Positions 34,954-43,971 of a DNA stretch of 64,000 bases are shown in pieces. The DNA lies in assembly GCF_004683905.1 (NCBI RefSeq), contig NZ_CP038438.1:1922001-1986000 (forward strand). Reading direction: 5' to 3'. The notes below the pieces were generated by a model. It searched no databases and was not told where the DNA came from. It saw only the letters and a list, made by a program, of their open reading frames with translations. The first letter of the stretch is position 1, and every line of letters starts with the position of its first letter. A program made the position numbers and the translations under genes. This DNA comes from Pseudomonas fluorescens (lineage in GTDB: Bacteria; Pseudomonadota; Gammaproteobacteria; Pseudomonadales; Pseudomonadaceae).

Positions 34954-35760
34954 TCAGGGCTTAACCTTGCGCCCAGCCATGTGTTGCAAATAGCCGATCA
35001 ACAACTGCAAATCCCTCTCCGGCAACACCTCTGCCGAAAACCCCGGCATCTTCGCCTGCGGCCACTGGCGCAAACTCTGCGGATCGCGAATGTAGCGCTT
35101 GAGGAAGTCCGCGCCGAAATACTCGGTCGGGTTGTACGGAATATTCAAGTCCGGCCCGAACTGCGCATCTCCCGCACCGTTCAACCGGTGGCAGGCCAGG
35201 CAGTTCTTCTGGAACAGTGCAAAACCCTGACTCACCGGGTCATCCGCTTTAAGCTTCGGATCCGGTAACAGCGCCGGGAAGCGCTCGGCCACCGGCGCCA
35301 TGCGCTTGATGCTCGCCACTTGGAACGGCCATTGCTCAGGGCTGATGTTGCCGGCCTGCGGGTCAGTCCATACCAGATAGAACGGCCCGGCGCTGTGTTT
35401 GCCCTCGGACAGCGGCGGCCACGGCTGCGCCGGGTCCTCGATCGCCAGCCAGGCCTGCGCGCCTTTGCTGTTGAGCAACGGCGCAGCGGCCAGTTCGGCA
35501 GCAAACCCGTCCAGCGCCACCGCTTGCAGGTGATCGGCCGGTTTGATCCCGGTGAGCAGCGCCGCCACGGGCACGGCGCGATAAGTCATGTCCTTCTTGT
35601 AGGACACATCGTTCTTGATGGTCAGAGTTTGTGCTTGCGGATGCTTGAGCAACTCTTCGGTCTGCCAGGTGCGACTGTTCGCGCCCAGCTCCAGCGTGAG
35701 CTGCGCCGCAGACAAGGGCATGCTCAGCAGCAAGGCCCAGAACACAATGAGCGTTTTCAA
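34954..35760 (-). CDS. Exported c-type cytochrome with molybdopterin-oxidoreductase-like N-domain
   Basis: A 268-residue exported protein with a signal peptide (MKTLIVFWALLLSMPLSAAQ) from a TTG at 35760; an earlier GTG would put 16 charged residues ahead of the signal. Residues 20-165 resemble the beta-rich fold of sulfite oxidase-like domains (YRAVPVAALLTGI, VALDGFAAELAAAPLL), but no cofactor Cys is visible. A cytochrome c domain follows, with NCLACHRL (haem CxxCH) near 195 and KMPGFSAE as a likely Met ligand. It should be a periplasmic electron carrier; its partner is unknown. Confidence 0.8.
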   Translation of the reverse strand: MKTLIVFWALLLSMPLSAAQLTLELGANSRTWQTEELLKHPQAQTLTIKNDVSYKKDMTYRAVPVAALLTGIKPADHLQAVALDGFAAELAAAPLLNSKGAQAWLAIEDPAQPWPPLSEGKHSAGPFYLVWTDPQAGNISPEQWPFQVASIKRMAPVAERFPALLPDPKLKADDPVSQGFALFQKNCLACHRLNGAGDAQFGPDLNIPYNPTEYFGADFLKRYIRDPQSLRQWPQAKMPGFSAEVLPERDLQLLIGYLQHMAGRKVKP

Positions 35761-35870
35761 ATGATCGCCGTCCCTGTCGTGGAAGTGCGCAAAGGTTCGC
35801 ACAGCCACGCTGGCCCGGGTAGCGGGCCAGTCACATTTTGTCTGGCGATAGCGGACGCCTGCCGCTTGAG

Positions 35871-35966
35871 TCAGCCAATCACCTTGGTCAGATTGGGCAA
35901 AATCAACAGCAGCGTGGTGGCGAAAAGAATGAGTCCTGCTTGACGAACTTTCGGTTGTTTGAACAT
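35871..35966 (-). CDS. 31-residue single-pass membrane peptide (unannotated-size gene)
   Basis: A very short open frame coding for MFKQPKVRQAGLILFATTLL followed by LILPNLTKVIG. A basic start (KQPKVRQ) is followed by one hydrophobic helix of about 17-18 residues and a short polar end, the usual shape of tiny inner-membrane proteins. AAGGCGG lies 8 bases before the ATG, and a CA-type A-rich motif (AAATAACAATAAA) stands before that. It ends 111 bp before the cytochrome c gene on the same strand, so the two may form one transcript. The function is unknown; a regulatory or assembly peptide is possible. Confidence 0.7.
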   Translation of the reverse strand: MFKQPKVRQAGLILFATTLLLILPNLTKVIG

Positions 35967-35978
35967 GGCTTGACCGCC

Positions 35979-35991
35979 TTTATTGTTATTT
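35979..35991 (-). promoter_or_regulatory. Possible Hfq/Crc CA motif before the 31-residue peptide gene
   Basis: Minus-strand AAATAACAATAAA directly before the ribosome binding site. The same 13 bases precede the AzgA-like permease at 12269-12283. Confidence 0.5.
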
Positions 35992-36359
35992 CCTGATGTC
36001 TGCCTGCATATCCATGACGGCAAACGCTGCACTTCCTGTTGAAGAACGTCGGCCCCGGCAAAACCCGACGACCCTGACGTACATTTACTACCTTAGAGCC
36101 CGCGTCACGCTTGGCTTAGATCCAATTCATATGTATTTGCTGCCGTTTGCGATAAAAACGGCATGAGGCTTATTGCCAGCTTCTTCGCCGCCCGCTGGCT
36201 AGACAACTCGCTGACCTGAACCGGTTCACCTGAGGGTGGATGACCGTCCGTCTGAGCGTGCACGTCAACGTCATTGAGCGCTGTGGTCATTGAATCCATG
36301 CGCGCTCGGGACAACAGTGACACTACGAAATTCACTCACCGCACAGGTTCGAGGACGTC
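35992..36359. other. Intergenic region before the thiolase gene
   Basis: About 370 bp. A minus-strand frame at 36105-36299 (from an ATG at 36299, 64 residues, containing SELSSQRAAKKLAISLMPFL) is open but lacks a ribosome binding site and recognisable family. The plus-strand thiolase leader with GAGGACGTC lies at the right end. Confidence 0.4.
36105..36299 (-). CDS. Doubtful small hypothetical protein
   Basis: A 64-residue frame with mixed composition (DSMTTALNDVDVHAQTDGHPP at the start, ANTYELDLSQA at the end). No Shine-Dalgarno sequence is seen. It could be real, since the region is otherwise empty and the sequence is not simple, but evidence is weak. Confidence 0.25.
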   Translation of the reverse strand: MDSMTTALNDVDVHAQTDGHPPSGEPVQVSELSSQRAAKKLAISLMPFLSQTAANTYELDLSQA

Positions 36360-37565
36360 ATGACCCAAGCTTTGATTTTCGATGCGTTACGCACGCCCCG
36401 CGGCAAAGGCAAGGCCGATGGCGCGCTGCACAGCGTCAAACCGGTGAATCTGGTCGCCGGGTTGTTGACCGCGCTGCAAAGCCGCACGGCGCTGGACACC
36501 AGTCAGGTCGATGACGTGGTGCTCGGCTGCGTCACGCCGATTGGCGATCAGGGCTCGGACATTGCCAAGACTGCGGTGCAGGTGGCGGATTGGGACGTTA
36601 GCGTGGCCGGCGTGCAGATCAACCGCTTCTGCGCCTCGGGTCTGGAAGCGGTCAACCTCGGTGCGATGAAGGTGCGCTCGGGCTTCGAGGATCTGGTGGT
36701 GGTCGGTGGCGTCGAGTCGATGTCGCGGGTGCCGATGGGCAGCGACGGCGGCGCCTGGGCACTGGATCCGCAAACCAATCTGCACAGCCACTTCACCCCG
36801 CAGGGCGTTGGTGCGGACCTGATCGCCACCCTTGAGGGCTTCGGCCGTGAGGATGTCGATGCCTACGCGTTGCACTCGCAGCAAAAAGCTGCACGGGCGC
36901 GGGCCGACGGCTCGTTCAACAAGTCGCTGGTGCCGGTGCAGGATCAGAACGGCATCATCCTGCTCGATCACGACGAATTCATTCGCGCCGAGTCGACGAT
37001 GGAAGGCCTCGGCAAACTCAAGCCAAGTTTCGAAATGATCGGCCAGATGGGTTTTGATGCCACCGCGCTGCGGGTTTACAGCCACGTCGAGCGGATCAAC
37101 CACGTGCACACGCCGGGCAACAGCTCCGGGATCGTTGACGGTGCGGCGCTGATGTTGATCGGCTCCGAAGCCAAGGGTCGTGCGCTCGGCCTGCAACCAC
37201 GGGCCCGGATCGTCGCCACGGCCGTCACCAGCACCGACCCGACGATCATGCTTACCGGCCCGGCGCCGGCCACGCGCAAGGCCCTGGCCAAGGCGGGGCT
37301 GCGCGTGGAAGACATCGACCTGTTCGAGGTCAATGAGGCATTTGCCTCGGTGGTGCTCAAGTTCATCAAGGACATGGCGGTGGACCCGGACAAAGTCAAC
37401 GTCAACGGCGGCTCGATCGCCATGGGCCACCCGCTGGGCGCGACCGGTTGCGCGATCCTCGGCACCTTGCTCGATGAACTGGAAACCCGGCGCCTGCGCT
37501 ACGGCCTGGCGACGCTGTGCGTCGGCGGCGGCATGGGCATTGCCACCATCATCGAACGCCTCTGA
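36360..37565 (+). CDS. Acetyl-CoA C-acyltransferase (thiolase)
   Basis: A 401-residue degradative-type thiolase. The acylated cysteine is in [14 protein letters not shown] (near residue 90), with [13 protein letters not shown] (His) and CVGGGMGIA (second Cys) near the end. It cleaves 3-ketoacyl-CoA to acetyl-CoA and a shorter acyl-CoA. It is followed 25 bp later by an FadB/FadJ-like gene; together they give three beta-oxidation activities. This looks like a secondary set besides the usual fadBA, with an unknown preferred chain. Confidence 0.93.
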   Translation: MTQALIFDALRTPRGKGKADGALHSVKPVNLVAGLLTALQSRTALDTSQVDDVVLGCVTPIGDQGSDIAKTAVQVADWDVSVAGVQINRFCASGLEAVNLGAMKVRSGFEDLVVVGGVESMSRVPMGSDGGAWALDPQTNLHSHFTPQGVGADLIATLEGFGREDVDAYALHSQQKAARARADGSFNKSLVPVQDQNGIILLDHDEFIRAESTMEGLGKLKPSFEMIGQMGFDATALRVYSHVERINHVHTPGNSSGIVDGAALMLIGSEAKGRALGLQPRARIVATAVTSTDPTIMLTGPAPATRKALAKAGLRVEDIDLFEVNEAFASVVLKFIKDMAVDPDKVNVNGGSIAMGHPLGATGCAILGTLLDELETRRLRYGLATLCVGGGMGIATIIERL

Positions 37566-37590
37566 GCCCCGAATTCAAGGAAACCTTGTT

Positions 37591-39738
37591 ATGAGCGAAG
37601 CCATTCGTTACGAAAAAGGCCAGGACGCCATCGTCGTGTTGACCATCGACATGCCGGGCCAGAGCGCCAACACCATGAACGCCGTGTACCGCGATGCCAT
37701 GGGCGCCTGCGTTGCGCGGCTAGTGGCGGAAAAAGACAGCATCGCCGGGGTGATCATCACCTCGGCGAAGAAAACCTTCTTTGCCGGCGGCGACCTCAAT
37801 GAGCTGATCAAGGTCGGCAAACCCGAGGCCAAAGCGTTCTATGACATGGTGCTGAGCCTCAAGGGGCAGTTGCGCACCCTGGAAACCCTCGGCAAACCGG
37901 TGGTCGCGGCGATCAACGGCGCCGCGCTCGGCGGTGGCTGGGAAATCTGTCTGGCCTGCCATCACCGGGTGGCGCTGGACGATGCGGCGGTGCAGCTCGG
38001 TCTGCCGGAAGTGACGCTGGGTCTGCTGCCGGGCGGCGGCGGGGTGGTGCGCATGGTGCGTATGCTCGGCATCGAAAAAGCCTTGCCGTACTTGCTCGAA
38101 GGCAAAAAGGTGCGCCCGCAACAGGCATTGCAGGCCGGTCTGATCGATGAACTGGCGGCGGATCGTGACGAGTTGCTGGCCAAGGCGCGCGCCTGGATTG
38201 TCGCGAACCCGGGCGCGGTACAGCGTTGGGACGTGAAGGGCTATCAGATCCCCGGCGGCACACCGTCGAATCCGAAAGTCGCGCAGATGCTGGCGATAGC
38301 GCCGTCGATCCTGCGCAGCAAGACTCAGGGCACGCTGCCCGCGCCGGAGAAAATCCTCTGTGCGGCGGTGGAGGGCGCGCAGGTCGATTTCGACACCGCG
38401 CACCTGATCGAAACCCGCTATTTCACCGAACTGACCACCGGGCAGATCTCGAAAAACCTGATCGGCACCTTCTGGTTCCAGCTCAACGAGATCAACGCCG
38501 GCAGTTCGCGGCCGCAGGGTTTTGCGCCATATGTCACGCGCAAGGTCGGCGTGCTCGGTGCGGGCATGATGGGCGCCGGGATCGCCTTCGTCAGTGCCTC
38601 GGCTGGTATCGATGTGGTGCTCAAGGATATCAACCTGGCGGCGGCCGAGAAGGGCAGGGCCCATTCGGCGGCGCTGCTGGACAAGAAAGTCGCCCGTGGC
38701 CAGATGACGGCCGAAAAGCGCGAAGCGGTGCTGGCGCGGATTCACATCACTGAAAATGATGCGGATCTGGCGGGTTGTGATCTGATCATCGAGGCGGTGT
38801 TCGAGGATCGCGAACTCAAGGCCAAGGTCTCGTCGGCAGCGCAAAAGATTGTCGGTGCTGACGCGGTGATTGCCTCCAACACTTCGACCTTGCCGATCAC
38901 CGGGCTGGCGACCGCAGTACCCGATCAGACTAAGTTCATCGGTCTGCACTTCTTCAGCCCGGTGGACAAAATGCCGTTGGTGGAAATCATCAAAGGTGCG
39001 CAGACCAGTGCTGAAACCCTGGCGCGCGGTTTCGACTTCGTCCTGCAAATCAAGAAAACCCCGATCGTGGTCAATGACAGTCGCGGCTTCTTTACCTCGC
39101 GGGTGTTTGGCACCTTCACCAATGAAGGCATCGCCATGCTCGGCGAGGGCGTGAGCGCGCCGATGATCGAGACCGAAGCGCGCAAGGCCGGGATGCCGGT
39201 CGGGCCGCTGGCGATCTCCGACGAAGTTTCCCTCAGCCTGATGAGCCATATCCGTCAGCAAACGGCCAAAGACCTGCAAGCGGAAGGGAAACCGCTGATA
39301 GAACACCCGGCCTTCGCCGTGATTGACTTGCTGCTCAACGAATACAAGCGCCCGGGCAAAGCCGCTGGCGGTGGTTTCTACGATTACCCGGCGGGTGGTC
39401 AGAAACATCTGTGGCCGGAGTTGAAGACGCGCTTCGAGAAGGCCGACGGGCAGATTTCGCCGAAGGATGTGCGTGATCGTCTGCTGTTCGTGCAAGCCCT
39501 GGAAACCGTGCGCTGCGTGGAGGAGGGCGTGCTGACCTCGACAGCGGATGCCAACGTCGGCTCGATCTTCGGCATCGGATTTGCGCCGTGGACCGGCGGC
39601 GCCTTGCAATTCATCAATCAGTACGGGGTGCAGGACTTCGTCGCACGCGCGCAGTATCTGGCCGAGCAGTACGGCGAGCGCTTTGCGCCACCGGCCCTGC
39701 TGCTGGAAAAAGCCGCGAAAGGCGAGCTGTTTAAGTGA
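37591..39738 (+). CDS. FadB/FadJ-like bifunctional enoyl-CoA hydratase / 3-hydroxyacyl-CoA dehydrogenase
   Basis: A 715-residue two-domain enzyme. The N-terminal hydratase has both acid residues in place (GGGWEICLACHHR and LGLPEVTLGLLPGGGG). The dehydrogenase begins near residue 315 with the NAD motif VGVLGAGMMGAGIAFV, followed by LHFFSPVDKMPLVEII (catalytic His) and NDSRGFFTSRVF. The ATG at 37591 lies after GGAAACC; in-frame upstream sequence overlaps the thiolase gene. It is paired with that thiolase. Confidence 0.94.
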   Translation: MSEAIRYEKGQDAIVVLTIDMPGQSANTMNAVYRDAMGACVARLVAEKDSIAGVIITSAKKTFFAGGDLNELIKVGKPEAKAFYDMVLSLKGQLRTLETLGKPVVAAINGAALGGGWEICLACHHRVALDDAAVQLGLPEVTLGLLPGGGGVVRMVRMLGIEKALPYLLEGKKVRPQQALQAGLIDELAADRDELLAKARAWIVANPGAVQRWDVKGYQIPGGTPSNPKVAQMLAIAPSILRSKTQGTLPAPEKILCAAVEGAQVDFDTAHLIETRYFTELTTGQISKNLIGTFWFQLNEINAGSSRPQGFAPYVTRKVGVLGAGMMGAGIAFVSASAGIDVVLKDINLAAAEKGRAHSAALLDKKVARGQMTAEKREAVLARIHITENDADLAGCDLIIEAVFEDRELKAKVSSAAQKIVGADAVIASNTSTLPITGLATAVPDQTKFIGLHFFSPVDKMPLVEIIKGAQTSAETLARGFDFVLQIKKTPIVVNDSRGFFTSRVFGTFTNEGIAMLGEGVSAPMIETEARKAGMPVGPLAISDEVSLSLMSHIRQQTAKDLQAEGKPLIEHPAFAVIDLLLNEYKRPGKAAGGGFYDYPAGGQKHLWPELKTRFEKADGQISPKDVRDRLLFVQALETVRCVEEGVLTSTADANVGSIFGIGFAPWTGGALQFINQYGVQDFVARAQYLAEQYGERFAPPALLLEKAAKGELFK

Positions 39739-39829
39739 TCGGCTGAACGTTGCGGGGCTTGCCTTGCCGGGGTGTTTCAAGGCAGGCTCTGGGGTGTTCA
39801 TTATTCCCATCACGTGTCAGGTATTTTTT

Positions 39830-40558
39830 ATGTCGCTACGCATCTGCATTCTGGAAACCGACATCCTGCGTCCGGAACTGGTCGATCAATATCAGGGTTA
39901 CGGGCAGATGTTTCAGCGCCTGTTCTCGCAGCAACCGATTGCCGCCGAGTTCACCGTGTACAACGTGATGCAGGGCGAATACCCCAGCGACGACCTGACC
40001 TTCGATGCGTACCTGATCACCGGCAGCAAGGCCGATTCGTTCGGCACCGACCCGTGGATCCAGACCCTCAAGCAATACCTGCTGACCCGCTACGAGCGTG
40101 GCGACAAGCTGCTCGGCGTGTGCTTCGGCCATCAATTGCTGGCGCTGCTGCTAGGTGGCAAGAGCGAGCGCGCCAGCCAGGGGTGGGGCGTCGGCACCCA
40201 CAACTACAAACTGGCGGCCAAGGCGCCGTGGATGAGTCCGGTGCGTGAAGAGCTGACGCTGCTGATCAGCCACCAGGATCAGGTCACTGCGCTGCCGGAA
40301 AACGCCACGGTTATTGCCTCCAGCGATTTCTGCCCGTTTGCCGCGTACCACATCAACGATCAGGTGCTGTGCTTCCAGGGGCACCCGGAATTCATTCACG
40401 ACTATTCGCGGGCGCTGCTGGATCTGCGCCAGGAAGCGCTGGGTTCGCAGATCTACTCGAAAGGCGTGGCCAGCCTGGAGCAGGAGCACCATGGCACCAC
40501 GGTGGCGGAATGGATGATGCGTTTTGTGGCGCACAAGCCAGAAGCTGCAGCGATTTAA
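39830..40558 (+). CDS. Class I glutamine amidotransferase-like protein
   Basis: A 242-residue protein with the triad of class I amidotransferases: Cys in LLGVCFGHQLLALLLGG, His in CFQGHPEFIHDYS and Glu two residues on. It resembles the stand-alone YP_-type GATase group related to gamma-glutamyl hydrolases of polyamines or to GMP synthase glutaminase domains, but no synthetase partner is nearby. The start is the ATG at 39830, where conserved LRICILETDILRPEL begins. The substrate is unknown. Confidence 0.88.
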   Translation: MSLRICILETDILRPELVDQYQGYGQMFQRLFSQQPIAAEFTVYNVMQGEYPSDDLTFDAYLITGSKADSFGTDPWIQTLKQYLLTRYERGDKLLGVCFGHQLLALLLGGKSERASQGWGVGTHNYKLAAKAPWMSPVREELTLLISHQDQVTALPENATVIASSDFCPFAAYHINDQVLCFQGHPEFIHDYSRALLDLRQEALGSQIYSKGVASLEQEHHGTTVAEWMMRFVAHKPEAAAI

Positions 40559-40575
40559 GACCTGACATTTACCTA

Positions 40576-40688
40576 TGTGGCGAGGGAGCTTGCTCCCGCT
40601 CGGATGCGCAGCAGCCGTAATTTACGGCAACTTGATGTCTGTATGGGGGCGCTTCGCACCCCAGCGGGAGCAAGCTCCCTCGCCACAG
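40576..40688. repeat. REP doublet (GTGGCGAGGGAGCTTGCTCCCGCT family)
   Basis: Inverted pair between the convergent amidotransferase and corA genes. Confidence 0.9.
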
Positions 40689-40690
40689 GA

Positions 40691-41662
40691 CTACAACCAC
40701 CCCGACCTCTTGAAACTCGCCCACAAACTCACACACCCCACCGTAATAAACCCCAACACAGCGAAATAGCCGTAGTGCCAGCTCAGCTCCGGCATGTTCT
40801 GGAAGTTCATCCCGTAAATCCCCGCCACCGCCGTCGGGAATGCCAGAATCGCCGCCCACGCGGCAAACTTGCGTTGCACCACACTCTGCCGCGACGCTTC
40901 CAGCAACACACCGACCTCGATGGTCTGGCTGGCGATGTCCGCCAGCGTGGTCAGGTCTTCCATTTGCCGCGTGACGTGAATCTGCACATCGCGGAAGTAC
41001 GGGCGCATGTTCTTGTCGATGAACGGAAAGCTCAGCTTCTGCAGCTCCTCGCCAATCTCCACCATCGGCGCTGCATAGCGGCGCAGGCGCAACACGTCGC
41101 GGCGCAGGCCGTGGAGTTTCTGAATGTCATGCTCGTTCAACGCACTGCACAGCACGTTGCGCTCCAGTTCATCGATCTCGGCATGAATCGCTTCGCCCAC
41201 CGGCTGGTAGTTTTCGATGACGAAATCCAGCAGCGCATACAGGACGAAATCTTCGCCGTGCTCCAGCAACAGCGGCCGCGCCTCACAGCGTTGGCGGACA
41301 TGCGCGTAGGACGCCGAGTGGCCGTTGCGGGCGGTGATGATGTAGCCCTTGCCGGCGAAGATGTGCGTTTCGATGAACTGCAAGATCCCATGTTCGCGGA
41401 TCGGCGAGTAGGTGACGATAAACAAGGCGTCACCAAAGGTTTCCAGCTTCGGCCGGCTGTGTTTTTCCAGGGCGTCTTCAATGGCCAGTTCGTGCAGGTT
41501 GAACTGGCGCTGCAGATTGGCCAGCTCCTGAGCGTCCGGCTCTTCCAGGCCGATCCAGACAAAATGTCCGGTTTTTGCGGCCCAGGCGGCGCCTTCGTCA
41601 AGCGTGATATTAGTGACTTTCTTACCGGCGCTGTAAACCGCAGCAGCAACAACTCGACCCAT
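40691..41662 (-). CDS. corA: CorA-family magnesium/cobalt transporter
   Basis: A 323-residue divalent-cation channel of the CorA family. The long helical cytoplasmic domain is followed by two membrane helices at the end, with the pore signature GMNFQNMPE (family GMN motif) between them and a short basic tail (ASFKRSGWL). It should form a pentamer in the inner membrane and import Mg2+ or Co2+. No riboswitch-like leader was recognised in the 100 bp upstream. Confidence 0.93.
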   Translation of the reverse strand: MGRVVAAAVYSAGKKVTNITLDEGAAWAAKTGHFVWIGLEEPDAQELANLQRQFNLHELAIEDALEKHSRPKLETFGDALFIVTYSPIREHGILQFIETHIFAGKGYIITARNGHSASYAHVRQRCEARPLLLEHGEDFVLYALLDFVIENYQPVGEAIHAEIDELERNVLCSALNEHDIQKLHGLRRDVLRLRRYAAPMVEIGEELQKLSFPFIDKNMRPYFRDVQIHVTRQMEDLTTLADIASQTIEVGVLLEASRQSVVQRKFAAWAAILAFPTAVAGIYGMNFQNMPELSWHYGYFAVLGFITVGCVSLWASFKRSGWL

Positions 41663-41768
41663 GGTAGTGGTTCACTTCTTCTTGGCAGATGGCAGGGAAT
41701 ACAAGGCTTCAGCTTAGCTGTGTCGCTGCTTGAGAGTCAGTGAAATCTGTACAGTTCACCCGGCAAAA

Positions 41769-41796
41769 GAAAACCCGCACAAGGCGGGTTTTTTTA
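41769..41796 (-). terminator. Terminator overlapping the end of the acyltransferase gene
   Basis: Stem AACCCGCC/GGCGGGTT type with A and T runs on both sides; it begins at the acyltransferase stop codon on the minus strand. Confidence 0.8.
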
Positions 41797-42516
41797 CGCA
41801 GCCTGCAGCTGCTGATCCATCGCGGCGATGCATTCGCGCATCTGCTCGCGGCACTGGGACATGAGCATGGGCATGTCATCCATGGTCAGCCCGGCTGTAG
41901 GAATCGCCGGCAGCGAGCGTATGAGAATTTTCCCGCTGCGCCAGCGGTTCAGGCGCATGTGCTTGATGTAGCTGCTGACGCACACCGGCACGATCGGCAC
42001 ACCGGCGGCGATCGCCATCTGGAACGCGCCTTTCTTGAACGGCAGCAGTTCTTCACCGAGGTTGCGCGTGCCCTCCGGGAATACCCAGATCGACGTGTCT
42101 TCGTGCTGCAAGGTGTGGGTGGTGGTGAGCATCGACTTGCGCGCCTTGTGCGCGTTGCCACGATCAATCAACACGTTGCCCGCGAGCCAGAACAGTTGCC
42201 CGAACAGCGGCACCCATTTCAGGCTCTTCTTGCCGATGCATACGGTCCTGCGTGGCACCACGTTGCCGAACACGAACAGGTCGTAGTTGGACTGATGGTT
42301 GGCAACGATCACGCAGCTATCGGGCTTATTCATCAACGGACCGACGTCGGACTTCACCCGCAAACGCAGGATGCACATGGCCGGAAGGGCGTAGAGGCGG
42401 GCGCACAGTCGGCTGTTGTCCGGATTGAACGGTCGGCACAGCCCGAGGATCACCCCCAACACGCCGGCCAGAATAAAGTGCAGGCCCATCAATAACATAC
42501 GAAACACAAACAGCAT
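41794..42516 (-). CDS. 1-acyl-sn-glycerol-3-phosphate acyltransferase (PlsC type)
   Basis: A 240-residue membrane acyltransferase that adds the second acyl chain to make phosphatidic acid. The catalytic H(X4)D box is VANHQSNYDLFVF and the phosphate-binding box is VFPEGTRNLGEELLPFKKGAF. A hydrophobic N-terminus (LFVFRMLLMGLHFILAGVLGVILGL) anchors it. The start was taken at the ATG at 42516; a 20-residue upstream extension is possible. More than one PlsC homologue is normal in Pseudomonas. Confidence 0.92.
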   Translation of the reverse strand: MLFVFRMLLMGLHFILAGVLGVILGLCRPFNPDNSRLCARLYALPAMCILRLRVKSDVGPLMNKPDSCVIVANHQSNYDLFVFGNVVPRRTVCIGKKSLKWVPLFGQLFWLAGNVLIDRGNAHKARKSMLTTTHTLQHEDTSIWVFPEGTRNLGEELLPFKKGAFQMAIAAGVPIVPVCVSSYIKHMRLNRWRSGKILIRSLPAIPTAGLTMDDMPMLMSQCREQMRECIAAMDQQLQAA

Positions 42517-42680
42517 TTTCAGGCCCCACCGGGACAAAAGGTGGCGCAGTGTACGGATGTGCACTGTTTTCGGCAATTGCTGCTATAGAGTCCGGAGATA
42601 GGCGATGTTTGAGCGCATGTTTCCGAGTTGATTGTCAGACCCGAGCTAGAGCAGTCGACGCTCGATCAATCGAACGCGCA

Positions 42681-42709
42681 AGAAAAAGCCCGACACGACG
42701 GTCGGGCTA
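42681..42709 (-). terminator. Terminator after crotonase gene
   Basis: Minus-strand AGCCCGAC/GTCGGGCT stem with a 6-nt loop followed by TTTTCTT. Confidence 0.85.
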
Positions 42710-42732
42710 TTCTTTGGCTCGGGAGCGCGGGC

Positions 42733-43422
42733 TTAGCCCAGATGTTCCTGATCCTGGATGATCGCGTTGTCGAGGGCTTCGAGCAGCGCCTTGCGCACTT
42801 TGAGCTTGGTGTTCTTGTGCGCGTTCATGTTGATCTTCTTCAACTGACGCGCCGCGGCCAGGGCTGCGCCTTGCAGCTCTTCGGCAGCCACCACCTTGTC
42901 GAGGAAACCGGCATCCACCGCGCTTTTCGGATCAAACATCTCGCCGTTGATCACCGAACGGTGGAACGCCGAACGACGCAGACGATCACGCGCCAGCTCG
43001 ATGCCGGCGTGGTGCATGGTCATGCCGATCTGCACTTCGTTCAGACCGATGCTGAACGGGCCGTCGACACCGATGCGGTAGTCGGCGGACAGCAGCAGGA
43101 ATGCACCTTTGGCCACGGCGTGGCCTGGGCAGGCAACGATCACCGGAAACGGGTGGGACAGCAGGCGACGGGCGAGTGTCGAACCCGCAGTCACCAGCGC
43201 CACGGCTTCTTTAGGCCCGGCGGTCATCACCTTCAAGTCATAGCCGCCCGACAGAATCCCCGGCTGACCGGTAATGATCACGATGGCACGATCAGTCTTC
43301 GCCTGATCCAGCGCCGCGTTGAACGCCGCAATCACGTCCGGGGAAATGGCATTGACCTTGCCGTTGTTCAAGGTCAGGGTCGCGATACCGTCTTCGAGGT
43401 GGTAGGCAATCAACTCACTCAT
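42733..43422 (-). CDS. Crotonase-family enoyl-CoA hydratase/isomerase
   Basis: A 229-residue crotonase-fold protein. Oxyanion-hole phrases are ILSGGYDLKVM and CPGHAVAKGAFLLLSADYRIG. One of the two catalytic Glu residues of classical hydratases is not clear: the second helix reads FSIGLNEVQIGMTMHHAG. The protein may be an isomerase or hydrolase rather than a hydratase. It is short for the family but complete. It stands alone, with a terminator after it. Confidence 0.85.
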   Translation of the reverse strand: MSELIAYHLEDGIATLTLNNGKVNAISPDVIAAFNAALDQAKTDRAIVIITGQPGILSGGYDLKVMTAGPKEAVALVTAGSTLARRLLSHPFPVIVACPGHAVAKGAFLLLSADYRIGVDGPFSIGLNEVQIGMTMHHAGIELARDRLRRSAFHRSVINGEMFDPKSAVDAGFLDKVVAAEELQGAALAAARQLKKINMNAHKNTKLKVRKALLEALDNAIIQDQEHLG

Positions 43423-43650
43423 GACGCTATTCCTTGTAAGAAAGATGGGCAGACGTTACCCACCGCCGTAGGCCAGGTAAAGCGCTGTGACTGACTCGCC
43501 GGTCACCGTTTCCGGCCGCGCCCGGCGTAGCACACCGTTCTGCTTCTATATAGAAGGGTGGCCGTCACCAGAGATTGGCCGGTTTGCCATCGCCTAGGGT
43601 GGGGCGAAACGCCTTTTTGTCTTAACCGCATGAAAATTCTGAAAAAAAGT

Positions 43651-43679
43651 TTGCCATCAGAAAAGCTTTCGACTACATT
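43651..43679 (+). promoter_or_regulatory. Sigma-70 promoter for tRNA-Ser
   Basis: TTGCCA (43651-43656), a 17-bp spacer and TACATT (43674-43679), about 30 bp before the mature tRNA. The boxes and spacing are near the consensus. Confidence 0.7.
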
Positions 43680-43717
43680 AGCGCGCCTCGACAGACAGAA
43701 CATGTTTGAAGAGATAC

Positions 43718-43807
43718 GGTGAAGTGTCCGAGTGGCTTAAGGAGCACGCCTGGAAAGTGTGTATACAGGAAACTGTATCGAGAGTTCGAATCTCTCCTTC
43801 ACCGCCA
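43718..43807 (+). tRNA. tRNA-Ser (anticodon GGA)
   Basis: A 90-nt class II tRNA. Acceptor strands GGTGAAG and CTTCACC close the molecule, with discriminator G and encoded CCA. The anticodon stem CACGC/GTGTG holds the loop CTGGAAA, giving GGA at 43752-43754, which reads UCC and UCU serine codons. A long variable arm (GATACAG-type stem) and the T arm GAGAGTTCGAATCTCTC follow. No integrase or broken tRNA copy follows, so it is not a used attachment site here. Confidence 0.96.
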
Positions 43808-43819
43808 CATTCAATACGC

Positions 43820-43853
43820 AAAACCCCTGATTTCGAAAGAGATCAGGGGTTTT
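43820..43853 (+). terminator. Terminator after tRNA-Ser
   Basis: AAAACCCCTGAT/ATCAGGGGTTTT stem with a 10-nt loop, 13 bp past the CCA end. Confidence 0.88.
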
Positions 43854-43971
43854 GTGGTTTCTGGCGTCTGGATTTTAATCCGCTGCGCCTGTCATGCGTG
43901 CAAGTGCTCGGCCTGATTTGCCATAGCGCATTACAATCGTCGCTTTATCCGTAGAAAAAAGGACTGTTCCC

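Noticed and set aside
37720..39813. Long minus-strand open frame opposite the FadB-like gene
   Set aside because: It is antisense to a gene with full catalytic motifs, is His/Arg-rich, and has no ribosome binding site or domain.
43718..43807. tRNA-Ser as attachment site of a genomic island
   Set aside because: No integrase, no direct repeat of the tRNA 3' end and no change in gene content follow it.
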